Source: an uncultured Dorea sp.
GTDB taxonomy: Bacteria; Bacillota; Clostridia; Lachnospirales; Lachnospiraceae
NCBI GenBank assembly: GCA_910585725.1
Contig: CAJUFA010000045.1
Location: 1 to 18,270, forward strand
DNA length: 18,270 nucleotides
Direction of reading: 5' to 3'
Of the stretch, positions 7,273 to 14,952 are shown one piece after another. The translations under genes and the position numbers were made by a program. Position 1 is the first letter of the stretch, and every line of letters begins with the position of its first letter. Under the pieces are notes generated by a model. That model saw only the letters and a program-made list of their open reading frames with translations, was not told the DNA's origin and searched no databases.

Positions 7273-8043
7273 GTGTCAACTGAATTAAACCTGACAAAAG
7301 AAGGGATAATAACCGATAAACCAGAACTATCCGACGGCGAAAGCAAAAACGCTTCAGATGATAATAAGATTGTCCCAATTACAAACGCTGTTGCCGATAC
7401 CACGGCAAATGATTCCGCCGCGCCTATGTCTGCGGCCGCCGCTCATGATTCTAACAGTGTAATTGACGCTTCTATTACAGCCGACTCAGCTGCTGCTGTT
7501 AATAATCCTGCTGCCGGCAGTCCCGACATAACTGATTTTACAGCCGCTTCACCCACCCCTGACAGTACTGCTTCTACTTCTGACGCGTCAGCCTCTTATG
7601 ATACTGCAAGGGAAAAATCAACGCCGCACCGTCAATCTGCACGACCGGTAACAAACTCGAAATACTATGACGATGATTCCGACGAAGACTTCCATTTTGC
7701 AGACGAAGAACGTCCAAAAAGATCTTTCTTCCGATTCCGTCCGGTCGATGAAGAGGAATCCCGGGATAAATTAATCCTTTCCCGCATCAAGGACGAGGAT
7801 CTTATGGAATATCTTGCTCTTGAACAGCGAAGATTAGAATTCTTACAACAGGCGAAAGAAACAAAACAAAAGAGACTCCTGACAGCTTTTCAACTGTTGA
7901 TCTCTTTAGCCGCCATCGTTGCAGTTACATACCTTCTACAGGACAATCCGACGATTCTTATCAGCATTCTATACATTGTTGGAATTGTAGCCGCCCTCAA
8001 TATATGGAAGAATCCTCATGACAAAGGGAAATGGCGAAAATAG
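7273..8043 (+). CDS. Two-helix membrane protein with long acidic disordered N-terminus
   Basis: A protein of about 256 residues and unknown function. The start chosen is GTG at 7273 because AAAGGAGGG lies 7-8 bases before it. An in-frame ATG at 7225 has no such site. Residues 1 to about 120 are low-complexity, rich in Ala, Ser, Asp and Thr and probably disordered. An acidic patch (YYDDDSDEDFHFADEE) is followed by a basic-aromatic one (RPKRSFFRFRP). A charged helix (about 160-190) leads into two hydrophobic segments near 190-210 (LLTAFQLLISLAAIVAVTYL) and 215-235. The C-terminus is basic (KNPHDKGKWRK). The layout suggests a long cytoplasmic arm tethered to the membrane. It is the only plus-strand gene in the window and has its own promoter and terminator. 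I do not recognise the family. Confidence 0.85.
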   Translation: MSTELNLTKEGIITDKPELSDGESKNASDDNKIVPITNAVADTTANDSAAPMSAAAAHDSNSVIDASITADSAAAVNNPAAGSPDITDFTAASPTPDSTASTSDASASYDTAREKSTPHRQSARPVTNSKYYDDDSDEDFHFADEERPKRSFFRFRPVDEEESRDKLILSRIKDEDLMEYLALEQRRLEFLQQAKETKQKRLLTAFQLLISLAAIVAVTYLLQDNPTILISILYIVGIVAALNIWKNPHDKGKWRK

Positions 8044-8090
8044 AAGCGCTGCAAAGCATAAATTATTGATATCTACATAATTAAGTATCC

Positions 8091-8150
8091 ATACAGCATA
8101 AAGGATGTGAAAAAACTTCTTCCACATCCTTTATGCTGTATTTAGTTTTC
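8091..8150. terminator. Bidirectional terminator between converging genes
   Basis: A perfect 19-bp inverted repeat has arms 8091-8109 and 8123-8141 and a 13-base loop. On the plus strand it is followed by TTAGTTTTC, ending transcription of the gene at 7273. On the minus strand it lies just past the spmB stop and would serve that gene, although the T-tract on that side is weak. Confidence 0.85.
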
Positions 8151-8680
8151 TAACGCACCATCATCCCTGCTAAGACTACGCTTGCCGCAAGTCCTGCGAG
8201 TGTTGCAAGCAACGCGCCAGTCAACGTATATCTCGTCTTCGTTACCTTCGCAGTCATAAAGTAAACGCTCATTGTATAGAAAATCGTTTCTGTACAGGAC
8301 ATACTGATTGACCCGATCAAACCTATATACGAATCCGTCCCATGTTCTTTGAAAAGATCCAGCAAAAGCCCTGTAGCCGCCGATGACGAGAACATCTTTA
8401 CAACAGTAAGCGGCATCAATTCTCCCGGAAACCCTGCCCCTTCCGTAACATTTCCCAATAACTTCGACAGAAAATCAAGAAATCCCGAAGCCCTGAGTAT
8501 TCCTACCGCCACCATGAGTCCCACTAAAGTCGGCATAATCTTAATGACCGTAAAAAAACCGCTCTTCGCCCCCTTGATGAATGTATCATATACGTTTACC
8601 TCCATCAAAATTCCATAACTTACAATAACGAAAATCACCAACGGCACGATAAAGTCTGTCAAAAACAACAAAAATTTCAC
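8150..8680 (-). CDS. spmB: Spore maturation protein B
   Basis: A 176-residue multi-helix membrane protein of the nucleoside-recognition (Gate) family. In Bacillus SpmA and SpmB are needed for spore core dehydration and heat resistance. Family features include the MPLTVVKMFSSSAATGLLLDL segment around 89-109 and GSISMSCTETIFYTMSVYF around 123-141, where SpmB proteins have a conserved Thr-Glu-Thr and aromatic run. The start is GTG, with AGGGG 8 bases upstream. The usual partner spmA is not adjacent, because the upstream neighbour is the M56 protease. A CATACAAT box typical of sporulation sigma-E promoters lies 34 bases upstream, so the gene may be transcribed on its own during sporulation. The family call is strong; the regulation is inferred. 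Confidence 0.93.
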   Translation of the reverse strand: MKFLLFLTDFIVPLVIFVIVSYGILMEVNVYDTFIKGAKSGFFTVIKIMPTLVGLMVAVGILRASGFLDFLSKLLGNVTEGAGFPGELMPLTVVKMFSSSAATGLLLDLFKEHGTDSYIGLIGSISMSCTETIFYTMSVYFMTAKVTKTRYTLTGALLATLAGLAASVVLAGMMVR

Positions 8681-8713
8681 AGAAGAACCCCTATTTTCAT
8701 ACAGTCTTTTTTA

Positions 8714-8745
8714 ATTGTATGTTTCAACTCTTCATTTTAGTATAC
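8714..8745 (-). promoter_or_regulatory. Possible sigma-E-type promoter of spmB
   Basis: On the minus strand CATACAAT (8714-8721) matches the sigma-E -10 consensus. A partial -35 (GTATACT, 8739-8745) is present but its 17-base spacing is longer than usual. The site overlaps the end of the M56 gene. It is known that spmAB of Bacillus is a mother-cell gene pair. The match here is only suggestive. Confidence 0.35.
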
Positions 8746-10968
8746 AAATAACTCCCCGTTCCCAGAGACCGCCTCCGCCACATCTTCGATCGTAACATCC
8801 TCTTCATGAGCCAGCACCTTGAACACCTGATCATATCTTTCTCCCGGCAGCCGTCCGACAATATAAGTACTGTATCGGTAAAACTGTCCCTCTGAAGACA
8901 TATATGCCCCATCAGCCCCAAGTTCGATATTATCCTCCGAGATTTCCGGATAAATATACGAAATATATTCTGTCAAAAGTTCCTGTACACCGTCCGCTGA
9001 TTCTGCAAATCTTTCCATATCCTCGATCTTCTCTAATCCCAGCCGTCCCGCCGCCTGTTCTCTGTCACAGTAAAACCGCCGTTCTCTCTGTCCTTCTTTA
9101 GTCTCCACAGGATACGTCCACTCCACTCCGCCTGCATTATCAATGAGACACAGAAGCAGGATCGCTTTCTTCTCCATCTCTTCATGAAAACTCACCTCAT
9201 TCTGAGGCTGCTCTTCGAAATGAATCTTAAGAGCATACGGCTCTTCTTCCGTCATAAGCTCAATCGTCCGCTTCATATCCGGAAATATTCCGATATTATC
9301 TATCAACCTCCCATCGGCCGATGCATCTCCGATATATGGATTCCCGGCCTCATACAAAGACCTGGCATAAGGAGACGCCGAATATTCCGCCTCCAGCTCC
9401 TCCGCGCTCTTCTCTGAAAACACCACATAGTACAAGATCTCACCGGTGTTCTTCTTAAGAACGCGCCGCTTCGTCTCAGCGTTCATGAACTCCTGACAAG
9501 GCAGAGCTTCCAGTATGCCCTGCCGGCTGCCCTGGAGATGCCATGCCGCAAGCGTCAGTTCCTGTTCCGCTTCAATCTCCTGCCACCTGGTCTGATTCGA
9601 CAGATAATAAGTTTCAGCCATTCCCTTATAACCATAATCCCATACAGTACTGTTCTTTACAAACACATCTTCATCCTCAAAACGATTCAAGAATGCAACG
9701 CTGCCGTCTTCCAGACGTCGTTCTGCGTCTACGATAATTTTTCCCTTCTTATCCGCGCCTATCTCTGCCAGCTCGTCAACCCTCACGACTTCATAACTTT
9801 GCATCTCGCCTTGCAGATAGTATTCCTTATAGATCAGGAAGCTTCGAATCTTCCGGTCAAGTCTGTATTCATATTCGATCTCTCCCGTACCGGGGGGCTT
9901 TACACACCGTATCTGCAATTTATGCCGTCCGTTCGCCAAACCGATGAATACAACCAGGATACACAACGCGGCGCCCAGGATCACTGCCTGTTTCTTAGGA
10001 TTCTTGAAATCCAGAACATTCTTGATTCGGCGCTTTACGGAAGAATCTCCGAAGGACGGATGCCCGGACGCTAACCTTGTCCGCACACCGTCTCCTGACG
10101 CAAGATTAAGCAGCGTACGGCAATAGTCTTTCTTCTCGCCGCCGCTCATTCTCCTAATAACTCTCTCGTCACAGCTCATCTCCATATCCTCGCACATCAG
10201 AAGATACGAAAGCCAGACAAGCGGATGAAACCAATATACCGAAAGAAGCAGTAATGCAAGAAATTTCACCTGGTAATCATGCCGACGGATATGATTCTGT
10301 TCATGAAGAAGAATATGCTCTCTCTCACCTTCTGCAATACCGGGAGGGAGATATATACCCGGCTTAAAAAACCCCATCACAAACGGGATCTCAATACTCT
10401 CGCACTCATAAATCCCCTTCTCATAAGGAATCGCCATCGCGACACTTTTTCGAAGTCTGTGATAAACATGAAACTGATATCCCAGAAAAACAGCGATTCC
10501 CAGAAGCCATAAGCCTGTCAGAACTTTTATTCCTGCAGTACTTTCCGCGCCTGCGTTATCTGCCGTCCCCGATCCATTCTGTAGTTCTTCCTTTTCCGGC
10601 ACATTCTTTGTTCCCCGCACACGATCTGCCTTGTGTATATTCTGACCTTCGAGCGCTTCATCTTCATCTCCATATACCATCCCTGATTCACTATAGACCG
10701 GCAGTTCATACATCTCCTCCTGCCCTGTCCATATCGCCCGGCTCCCCGCCATATATCCTCTGAACACATCCAGGCTGAAGATACTGACCCCACTGGAAAA
10801 TGAATACGGACATATCAGGCGAAATGCAACAAGAATCCACAGACAGTACGAAAAGCTTCTGGGCGCCCTCCTAAGGAGCAGCCTCGCCGCCAAAACCAAT
10901 ACAATTACGAACACAGCCGTTACCGACATATTGCAGACCACCAAAAATATTCTGTACATCCCGTTCAT
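8737..10968 (-). CDS. M56 membrane metalloprotease (BlaR1/MecR1-like) with DUF4825 sensor region
   Basis: About 743 residues. ATG at 10968 is chosen because GAGGAGGTG lies about 5 bases before it. An earlier in-frame ATG (11007) overlaps the stop of the repressor gene as ATGA and has a poor site, so it is a second choice. Membrane helices are near residues 10-30, 41-60, 150-165, 235-258 and 329-347. The zinc motif HEQNH is at 222-226, with a downstream Glu in EMSCDE, as in BlaR1/MecR1 proteases that cleave a BlaI-type repressor after sensing a signal. Instead of a penicillin-binding sensor, the roughly 390-residue exterior part carries an unassigned domain. A DUF4825-like region follows (about 543-620: YIGDASADG, LMTEEEPYALKIHF, LLLCLIDNAGGVEW). 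No Ser-x-x-Lys active-site motif is seen there, so a beta-lactam ligand is unlikely. The signal is unknown. Confidence 0.9.
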   Translation of the reverse strand: MNGMYRIFLVVCNMSVTAVFVIVLVLAARLLLRRAPRSFSYCLWILVAFRLICPYSFSSGVSIFSLDVFRGYMAGSRAIWTGQEEMYELPVYSESGMVYGDEDEALEGQNIHKADRVRGTKNVPEKEELQNGSGTADNAGAESTAGIKVLTGLWLLGIAVFLGYQFHVYHRLRKSVAMAIPYEKGIYECESIEIPFVMGFFKPGIYLPPGIAEGEREHILLHEQNHIRRHDYQVKFLALLLLSVYWFHPLVWLSYLLMCEDMEMSCDERVIRRMSGGEKKDYCRTLLNLASGDGVRTRLASGHPSFGDSSVKRRIKNVLDFKNPKKQAVILGAALCILVVFIGLANGRHKLQIRCVKPPGTGEIEYEYRLDRKIRSFLIYKEYYLQGEMQSYEVVRVDELAEIGADKKGKIIVDAERRLEDGSVAFLNRFEDEDVFVKNSTVWDYGYKGMAETYYLSNQTRWQEIEAEQELTLAAWHLQGSRQGILEALPCQEFMNAETKRRVLKKNTGEILYYVVFSEKSAEELEAEYSASPYARSLYEAGNPYIGDASADGRLIDNIGIFPDMKRTIELMTEEEPYALKIHFEEQPQNEVSFHEEMEKKAILLLCLIDNAGGVEWTYPVETKEGQRERRFYCDREQAAGRLGLEKIEDMERFAESADGVQELLTEYISYIYPEISEDNIELGADGAYMSSEGQFYRYSTYIVGRLPGERYDQVFKVLAHEEDVTIEDVAEAVSGNGELFVY

Positions 10969-11003
10969 TCCCCGCACCTCCTCTTCATCTATATCCCACA
11001 AGA

Positions 11004-11363
11004 TCATTCCTTATGGGTATCAATCATCGCCTTTATCTCCGCCGCCTCTTTATCGGATATCTTCCGGTTCCCCAGGAAAGCAGCCACAAACTTCGGAAGC
11101 GATCCTTCGAACGTCCTCTCCATAAAATAATCCGTCTCTGCCGCCTGGCACTCTTCCTTCGGCACCAACGCCGTCACAAGAGCGTCCTCATTCCTCAGGA
11201 AACCCCGCTCGGCAAGCTTTTTGATTACCGTATACGTCGTAGATTTCTTCCAGGCCAGCCGCTCATGGGCTGCTTTTACCAGGTCTCCACTGCGTACCGG
11301 AGTCATCTCCCATACCAAGCACATAAACCGATATTCGCTGTCGCACAATCTCAGATCCTCCAT
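11004..11363 (-). CDS. BlaI/MecI/CopY family transcriptional repressor
   Basis: About 119 residues with a winged-helix N-terminus (SEYRFMCLVWE, then KKSTTYTVIKKLAERGFL, the recognition helix and wing) and a C-terminal dimerisation region (LPKFVAAFL), matching the usual 120-130 residue length of the family. ATG at 11363 is chosen because GGGGAGGAG lies 6 bases before it; upstream in-frame ATGs at 11411, 11396 and 11387 lack a good site. The stop overlaps the first possible start of the M56 gene, and the pair should be one operon. In this family the M56 protease inactivates the repressor, which releases its own promoter. Two matching dyads at 11431-11448 and 11463-11480 are the likely binding sites. 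Targets outside this operon cannot be seen. Confidence 0.93.
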   Translation of the reverse strand: MEDLRLCDSEYRFMCLVWEMTPVRSGDLVKAAHERLAWKKSTTYTVIKKLAERGFLRNEDALVTALVPKEECQAAETDYFMERTFEGSLPKFVAAFLGNRKISDKEAAEIKAMIDTHKE

Positions 11364-11430
11364 ACCCGACTCCTCCCCTCTGTCCATTTTCACCATAATA
11401 TATCGTCCCAAAATCCTGTTCAGACGTTTT

Positions 11431-11448
11431 GGTCTATCTCTATAGACC
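11431..11448. promoter_or_regulatory. Operator 2, BlaI-type dyad
   Basis: GGTCTA-N6-TAGACC, perfect 6-bp arms, with the same arm sequence and spacing as operator 1. It lies just downstream of the predicted transcription start and about 70 bases before the repressor start codon. Confidence 0.75.
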
Positions 11449-11462
11449 TCTTCTCATCTATT

Positions 11463-11480
11463 AGTCTACAGCAATAGACC
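11463..11480. promoter_or_regulatory. Operator 1, BlaI-type dyad
   Basis: On the minus strand the site reads GTCTA-N6-TAGAC, perfect 5-bp arms within an 18-bp site. It covers the -10 box. Its centre is 32 bases, about three helical turns, from the second dyad, placing both on the same DNA face. Confidence 0.75.
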
Positions 11481-11491
11481 TCTTCTGTCAA
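11463..11491 (-). promoter_or_regulatory. Promoter of the BlaI-type repressor / M56 operon
   Basis: On the minus strand there is a perfect -35 TTGACA (11486-11491), a 17-base spacer and -10 TAGACT (11463-11468). Transcription would start near 11456. The -10 box and part of the spacer lie inside one operator dyad, so repressor binding would block polymerase. Confidence 0.8.
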
Positions 11492-11493
11492 GT

Positions 11494-11535
11494 ACTAAAA
11501 AACAACATTGCCGATTTCAAAAACCGGCAATGCTG
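11494..11535 (-). terminator. Terminator of the peptidase operon
   Basis: On the minus strand, after pcp, CATTGCCG and CGGCAATG form the core of a stem of about 15 bp that extends with A-T pairs and one G-T pair to a 3-base loop (11503-11535). It is followed by GTTTTTTAG. It lies 10 bases past the pcp stop and just before the -35 box of the BlaI-type promoter, insulating the two units. Confidence 0.85.
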
Positions 11536-11544
11536 TCTCATAAT

Positions 11545-12189
11545 CTAATGAGTCTCTCCCATTATCTCCGTAATATCTTGTTCGTTCTTTACCGTCGCTT
11601 CAATCGCGCATTCCAGAGATTTTGCAATCATCTCCAGCGACATGAACGGCGTCCCGTTCGGCTTTTCAACCGCCTGCTGCGCGGCAAAAGGTACATGGAT
11701 AAATCCTGCCCGGATATTGTTATACTTTGTAGCCGCCATATGAAGTACATTGTACATGATACAGTTGCACACATATGTCCCCGCCGTGTAGGAAATGTGA
11801 CACGGGATTCCATGATCCCGGATATTCTTAACTATCGCTTTCACCGGAATGGTCGCATAATATGCCGGCGCTCCGTCCTTCTGAACGGGTTCGTCCGACG
11901 GCTGTTCTCCGTCGTTATCCGGAATACGCGCCTCCGCCAGATTCACCGCCACCTGTTCGATCGTTACACAGGAACGGCCGCCCGCCTGTCCTACGTTAAT
12001 GACGATATCAGGTTCGTATTTCTTAATCCCCTCTTCTACTGCCGGGCCGCATTTTGAGAATACTGTCGGTATCTCAAGCTTGATGATCTCTGCTCCCGCA
12101 ATCTCATCGGGAAGCATCTTCACGGCTTCAAAAGCCGGATTCACTGGTTCTCCCCCGAAAGGATCGAACCCTGTTACTAATACTTTCAT
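11545..12189 (-). CDS. pcp: Pyroglutamyl-peptidase I (pyrrolidone-carboxylate peptidase)
   Basis: A 214-residue cytoplasmic cysteine peptidase of family C15 that removes N-terminal pyroglutamate from peptides. The N-terminal signature VTGFDPFGGEPVNPA is present. The catalytic residues are visible by family pattern: Glu78 in TIEQVAVN, Cys141 in AGTYVCN and His165 in FIHVPF. The length is normal. AAGGAGGTCATGAAAC precedes the ATG, giving a well-spaced ribosome binding site. It is the last gene of the M14-DUF969-DUF979-M29-pcp operon, 25 bases after the M29 gene, and is followed at once by a strong terminator. A link between Pcp and DUF969/DUF979 membrane proteins is seen in other Firmicutes, which supports a shared role in using blocked peptides. 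Confidence 0.97.
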   Translation of the reverse strand: MKVLVTGFDPFGGEPVNPAFEAVKMLPDEIAGAEIIKLEIPTVFSKCGPAVEEGIKKYEPDIVINVGQAGGRSCVTIEQVAVNLAEARIPDNDGEQPSDEPVQKDGAPAYYATIPVKAIVKNIRDHGIPCHISYTAGTYVCNCIMYNVLHMAATKYNNIRAGFIHVPFAAQQAVEKPNGTPFMSLEMIAKSLECAIEATVKNEQDITEIMGETH

Positions 12190-12214
12190 GTTTCATGACC
12201 TCCTTATACTGAAT

Positions 12215-13204
12215 TTAATATACCACCGGTTCCGGTATAATAATCTTCCCCTGCTGCATGATCTGCCTGTTATCCGTATAGATATCCGGTTCCAGACACA
12301 CAAGATCAAAATGTCCGTTGGCATTCTGTTGTCCGCCGAGGGCCAGATTCCTGCCGAGACCGATATGGAAGGTTCCATACGCCGATTCATCTTCGATATA
12401 GCAGTTTCCCAGACACTTGGAGTAAGAGTTCAGGCCGATTCCAAACTCTCCTCCTATGTAGATCCGTTCATCCCTATAATCCTCCATATACTTCCGCAGA
12501 CGTTCCCCTGTAGACGTCTCCTCGATCTCCGTTATCCTGCCCTTTTCAAACAGAATCTTTGTAGGTTCCTGCGCTCTGCCGATATATCCCAGAGAACCAT
12601 CCAGCACAAGGACTCCTTCTGTCTTTGTCTCCTCAATGGAGACATACACCTCGATGCTCGCCGACGAGTATCCTTTGCCGTCCTTTATCACGCCATTGAA
12701 GAATCCGGGATTACGTTTCTCTTTATATACCTTCAGATCCGTCCCTGCCGGAGTCGTTATATGAATGACCGTACTGTGCCTGAGATAATTCATGATCACC
12801 TTCGCCATCAGACGGCTCTTCTTCGTATCCATCATCAGGAATTCATATTCCAGCAAAGATCTTCCGTCGTTCGTAGACAGAGGAAGCGACAGGAACTTTT
12901 TATGCTTCTGTATGGCGCGCTTAGCCGCCTTCGTCGTTACAAGAGAGTAATCCGTAGCCGCGATTACGGCAGTATATGGGTCGAACACTTCCTCGTTCAT
13001 GTCAAAAAAGACGCCCACATGCCTTCCCATATCTTCCACGACCAAAGAGCTTACGGAATGTACTTTTCCCACCGCGTATTTTCTAAGAGCCCTTGACTCC
13101 TCTAAATGTTCCTTCGTCGTAACGATCAGAAGCTTATCCCACTTCTTTACCCGCATCCACTCTTCTATCACAATTCTTGCGCCACGCTCCATATTACGTG
13201 TCAT
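12215..13204 (-). CDS. M29 family metallo-aminopeptidase
   Basis: About 329 residues, a cytoplasmic peptidase of the aminopeptidase T/AmpS (M29) family that removes N-terminal residues using two metal ions. Likely ligands by pattern are Glu185 (SIEVYVS), Glu253 (GGEFGIGLN), His280 (GTFHIGLG), and His298 with Asp300 (GHFDL). The protein is shorter than the roughly 410 residues typical of the thermophilic enzymes, mainly before and between the last ligands. ATG at 13204 is chosen because TGAGGAAAAG lies directly upstream. An in-frame ATG at 13261 has no ribosome binding site, but would place the start 11 bases after the DUF979 stop, so it cannot be excluded. It sits between the DUF979 and pcp genes and would act on the same imported peptides. 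Confidence 0.88.
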   Translation of the reverse strand: MTRNMERGARIVIEEWMRVKKWDKLLIVTTKEHLEESRALRKYAVGKVHSVSSLVVEDMGRHVGVFFDMNEEVFDPYTAVIAATDYSLVTTKAAKRAIQKHKKFLSLPLSTNDGRSLLEYEFLMMDTKKSRLMAKVIMNYLRHSTVIHITTPAGTDLKVYKEKRNPGFFNGVIKDGKGYSSASIEVYVSIEETKTEGVLVLDGSLGYIGRAQEPTKILFEKGRITEIEETSTGERLRKYMEDYRDERIYIGGEFGIGLNSYSKCLGNCYIEDESAYGTFHIGLGRNLALGGQQNANGHFDLVCLEPDIYTDNRQIMQQGKIIIPEPVVY

Positions 13205-13272
13205 CTTTTCCTCATTCCCTACTACGCCGTCCCTTGAAAATGCCTGATCTGACCAGTACATCCGCGGGATGC

Positions 13273-14226
13273 TTATTTAAATATAATCATATAGCAGATC
13301 TGGAACACCAGCATGATAATCGCCACAGGGACCTGCTTCTTGATAACGCCCCAACGGTCTTTCATGTTCAGGATAGCCACCGGAACGATGTTGAAATTCG
13401 CCGCCATCGGCGTACATAAAGTACCGCAGTAACCGCAGGTAAGGGCAAGCATACCGATGGTTACCGGGTCGGCTCCATATGCCAGAACGAAAGGTCCGCC
13501 TATACCAACCGTAATAACCGTAATCGCCGCAAATGCATTTCCCATGATCATGGTAAATATCGCCATGCCAATGGCAAATACGATGATACCGATATTCACA
13601 TTTCCCTTCGGGACAATCTTCTCTACGATGCTCGCAACAACATCTCCGACGCCTGCCGCCGTAAATACGCCGCCAAGACAGCCCAGAAGCTGCGGAAGCA
13701 TACATAAAGGTCCCATGATGGAAAGAAATCTCTCGGATTCTTTCAAGAATACAACCGGTTTATTCTCACCTGGATTATAAGCTATCAGAATAATCATCGC
13801 AACGATAACTCCAAGTGTAACGGCTACCATAGAACTCAAATTACTGAAAAACGCAAATAAAAGTGAAAAGATACCTACACAGACCGCCGGGAAGAAGATC
13901 TTCATTCCCACCTTCTGATACTGCTCAATGGTATGCTCCTTGGACGGTGTATCCACCTTTCCTACCTTCACTTTCTTGAAGATCGGCGGCAGACACATAA
14001 CGATAACAAGAACGCCGGAAAGCTTTGCCGGAAGCCATGTGCCGAATCCGCACACAACGCCAAAGGAACACCAGAAAAGAGCCGTACCGTATCTGGACGG
14101 ATTTTCCTTATCCAGCAGGTTTTTCACTCCTGCATAGATCGCGATAAGGCCTATGATCACCCACACCATATTCAGCAGGTTCGCGCCTAATACTTCATTT
14201 ACCTGTATAAATTTTAAGTCAGCCAT
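13273..14226 (-). CDS. DUF979 family membrane protein, putative permease component
   Basis: A 317-residue protein with about nine or ten hydrophobic segments, consistent with the DUF979 family. Conserved-looking Gly- and Pro-rich stretches lie at the C-terminal half (IMGNAFAAITVITVGIGGPFV, LTCGYCGTLCTPMAANFNIVP), which resemble the re-entrant loops of ion-coupled transporters. A charged cytoplasmic loop near 85-110 separates the first helices from the rest. The start has GCAGGAGGTG 7-8 bases upstream. It follows the DUF969 gene by 17 bases. DUF969 and DUF979 proteins commonly occur together and with pcp, so a two-part carrier for peptides or pyroglutamate is a reasonable inference. No transport assay is known to me for this pair. 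Confidence 0.9.
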   Translation of the reverse strand: MADLKFIQVNEVLGANLLNMVWVIIGLIAIYAGVKNLLDKENPSRYGTALFWCSFGVVCGFGTWLPAKLSGVLVIVMCLPPIFKKVKVGKVDTPSKEHTIEQYQKVGMKIFFPAVCVGIFSLLFAFFSNLSSMVAVTLGVIVAMIILIAYNPGENKPVVFLKESERFLSIMGPLCMLPQLLGCLGGVFTAAGVGDVVASIVEKIVPKGNVNIGIIVFAIGMAIFTMIMGNAFAAITVITVGIGGPFVLAYGADPVTIGMLALTCGYCGTLCTPMAANFNIVPVAILNMKDRWGVIKKQVPVAIIMLVFQICYMIIFK

Positions 14227-14243
14227 ATTCTCACACCTCCTGC

Positions 14244-14921
14244 TTATTTGCCGCCGTAGTATTTCTTGGTAAGTTTCTTATCTGTCACAAGCGTCACGGA
14301 ACAGCCGACGATAAGGGCAAAGATCGCAACCGGTATCTCTGCCGCGGCAAGCTCTATAAGCTCTACTTCGTAGCCGAGGGAAGCCAGAGTGCTCTGCACC
14401 AGAATACCGCCGGAGCCTCCTACGAAAAGTACCTGCCAGAAGAACCAAGTAATATTCTCCATTGCGGACGCCATTCCCTTGATATCCTCCACATGCTCTT
14501 CCTTCGCCTCGTGACCCTGATTCTTTACGGCAGCCTCTGCCATCGGAAGGACAACCGGACGCACGAATCCCGCGACGCCTCCGAATCCTACGTTAAATGC
14601 TCCAAAAGCGCCTCGCATAATACCATACGCCGCGACAACCTTACCGGCGGTAGCTCCCTTAACCTTCTTGATCAGGTCGGTAGCCGCTTCTCTAAGACCG
14701 TTTCTCTCCAGAACACCGGTAATCAGAAGAATCATAATAAAGATCGCCATACTTCTGTTCGCCACAAAATTCACTCCGATGGTCTCTAAAAGACCGCCGA
14801 CTCCAAGGCCCCCAACAATCCCCGTAGTGATAAGCGCTAAGAAAATAATCAGGATTGAATCCAGCTTAAGCGTAAATCCGACAATTACGATCAAAACACC
14901 AAGTAATTTAATCAGTTCCAT
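14244..14921 (-). CDS. DUF969 family membrane protein, putative permease component
   Basis: A 225-residue protein with about six hydrophobic segments and a Gly-rich helix near 100-125 (GAFGAFNVGFGGVAGFVRPV) typical of DUF969. A soluble loop around 135-150 is rich in Glu, Lys and His (KNQGHEAKEEHVED). A second Gly/Ser-rich stretch (VGGSGGILVQST) near 168-180 resembles an ion- or substrate-binding loop. The start has AGAAGGAGGAAATTTAT directly upstream, an excellent ribosome binding site. It lies 31 bases after the M14 gene and 17 before the DUF979 gene, so it belongs to the same operon. Its function is inferred from partners; the family has no agreed role. Confidence 0.9.
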   Translation of the reverse strand: MELIKLLGVLIVIVGFTLKLDSILIIFLALITTGIVGGLGVGGLLETIGVNFVANRSMAIFIMILLITGVLERNGLREAATDLIKKVKGATAGKVVAAYGIMRGAFGAFNVGFGGVAGFVRPVVLPMAEAAVKNQGHEAKEEHVEDIKGMASAMENITWFFWQVLFVGGSGGILVQSTLASLGYEVELIELAAAEIPVAIFALIVGCSVTLVTDKKLTKKYYGGK

Positions 14922-14952
14922 ATAAATTTCCTCCTTCTAGGTAAACTATAAT

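Noticed and set aside
11999..13096. Plus-strand open frame of 365 codons opposite pcp and the M29 gene
   Set aside because: It spans two real minus-strand genes with identifiable catalytic residues; it is a shadow.
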